Below are positions 63,865 through 64,000 of a DNA stretch of 64,000 nt, one piece after another; the first letter of the stretch is position 1; every line of letters starts with the position of its first letter. The stretch covers positions 62,001 through 126,000 of the forward strand of contig JADJMV010000004.1 in the NCBI GenBank assembly GCA_016709445.1, read 5' to 3'. A program made the translations under genes and the position numbers. A model generated the notes under the pieces. The model was not told where the DNA came from and searched no databases. It saw only the letters and a list, made by a program, of their open reading frames with translations. This DNA comes from Phycisphaerales bacterium. GTDB taxonomy: Bacteria; Planctomycetota; Phycisphaerae; Phycisphaerales; UBA1924.

Positions 63865-64000
63865 ATGCAACCAGGTCCAACCACAACCCAACCCTCCCAA
63901 GCCTGGACCGATCAGGACCTGACCGATCCTCATGCCCGCGAGGACAAGGCCGAGCGCGTCAGGGCCATGTTCTCCGCGATTGCCGGGTCCTACGACCTCA
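63865..64000 (+). CDS. UbiE/MenG-type methyltransferase, N-terminal fragment
   Basis: Forty-five codons run off the right edge. After a polar N-terminal extension the frame reads REDKAERVRAMFSAIAGSYDL, the characteristic start of ubiquinone/menaquinone C-methyltransferases (UbiE/MenG), where xxMFxxIAxxYD precedes the SAM-binding domain. In planctomycetes, menaquinone is the usual quinone, so demethylmenaquinone is the expected substrate. The ATG at 63865 is the first in-frame start; there is no strong ribosome-binding site. The rest of the gene is outside the window. Confidence 0.75.
   Translation, partial: MQPGPTTTQPSQAWTDQDLTDPHAREDKAERVRAMFSAIAGSYDL

Overview
The window is GC-rich bacterial chromosome, most likely from the planctomycete class Phycisphaerae (phylum Planctomycetota). 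The pointers are two short exported proteins ending in a PEP-CTERM-like hydrophobic stretch plus an Arg run (18211-18852, 51788-52468), a HAF-repeat protein with a dockerin-like EF-hand tail of the kind common in Phycisphaerae (52535-53743), a PadR regulator paired with a permease-prefix-domain protein, a NagB-LmbE fusion, and several polysaccharide-degrading families (GH95, GH127, GH172). No rRNA, tRNA, CRISPR array, insertion sequence or phage gene was seen. It reads as ordinary core chromosome with mostly short operons on both strands.

Layout. 1-10.6 kb: a TolC-like fragment, Sua5, Thermus-type isocitrate dehydrogenase, a minus-strand run pfkB-like kinase / ALDH7 / rpiA, then rdgB, comB and dnaK. 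10.8-18 kb: an amino-sugar/cell-wall-glycan locus (Gfo/Idh oxidoreductase, NagB-LmbE fusion, DigH-like GHL10 lipoprotein, ROK kinase, DUF885 hydrolase). 18-26 kb: a PEP-CTERM-like protein, a VOC protein, a DUF6786-like lipoprotein, a CopA-type ATPase and a GH95 enzyme. 26-31 kb: a GldA-GldF-GldG-DUF4340 ABC operon. 31-41 kb: a C39-like peptidase, an RMD1/DUF155 protein, a beta-propeller phosphoesterase, MutS, GH127 and a zinc-ribbon membrane protein. 42-49 kb: acetamidase, thrS with its leader, padR plus partner, nrdR, and two tandem PAS-LuxR proteins. 49-64 kb: CoA-transferase subunits A and B (8 kb apart), small membrane proteins, a HAD enzyme, surface proteins, MprF, GH172, a membrane dipeptidase, an M48 protease and the first codons of a UbiE/MenG methyltransferase.

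The most striking signal is upstream of thrS. A 19-codon ORF (45149-45208, minus strand) encodes MSRLPTTTTTTTETPPAGG, with eight Thr codons, and is followed by a strong intrinsic terminator (45091-45120) and then thrS. This is the layout of a ribosome-mediated threonine attenuator. The leader has a TATACT box seven bases before its ATG, so it may be translated from a leaderless transcript. Eight other genes in the window have a TANNNT hexamer 5-9 bases before the start codon, which suggests that leaderless transcription is common here.

Five otherwise well-conserved genes (ALDH7, dnaK, GHL10, copA, a zinc-ribbon protein) are each interrupted by one or more single-base indels, mostly in short homopolymers. 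Because dnaK and copA are otherwise intact, sequencing or assembly errors are the simplest explanation, and the proteins are described as if repaired.
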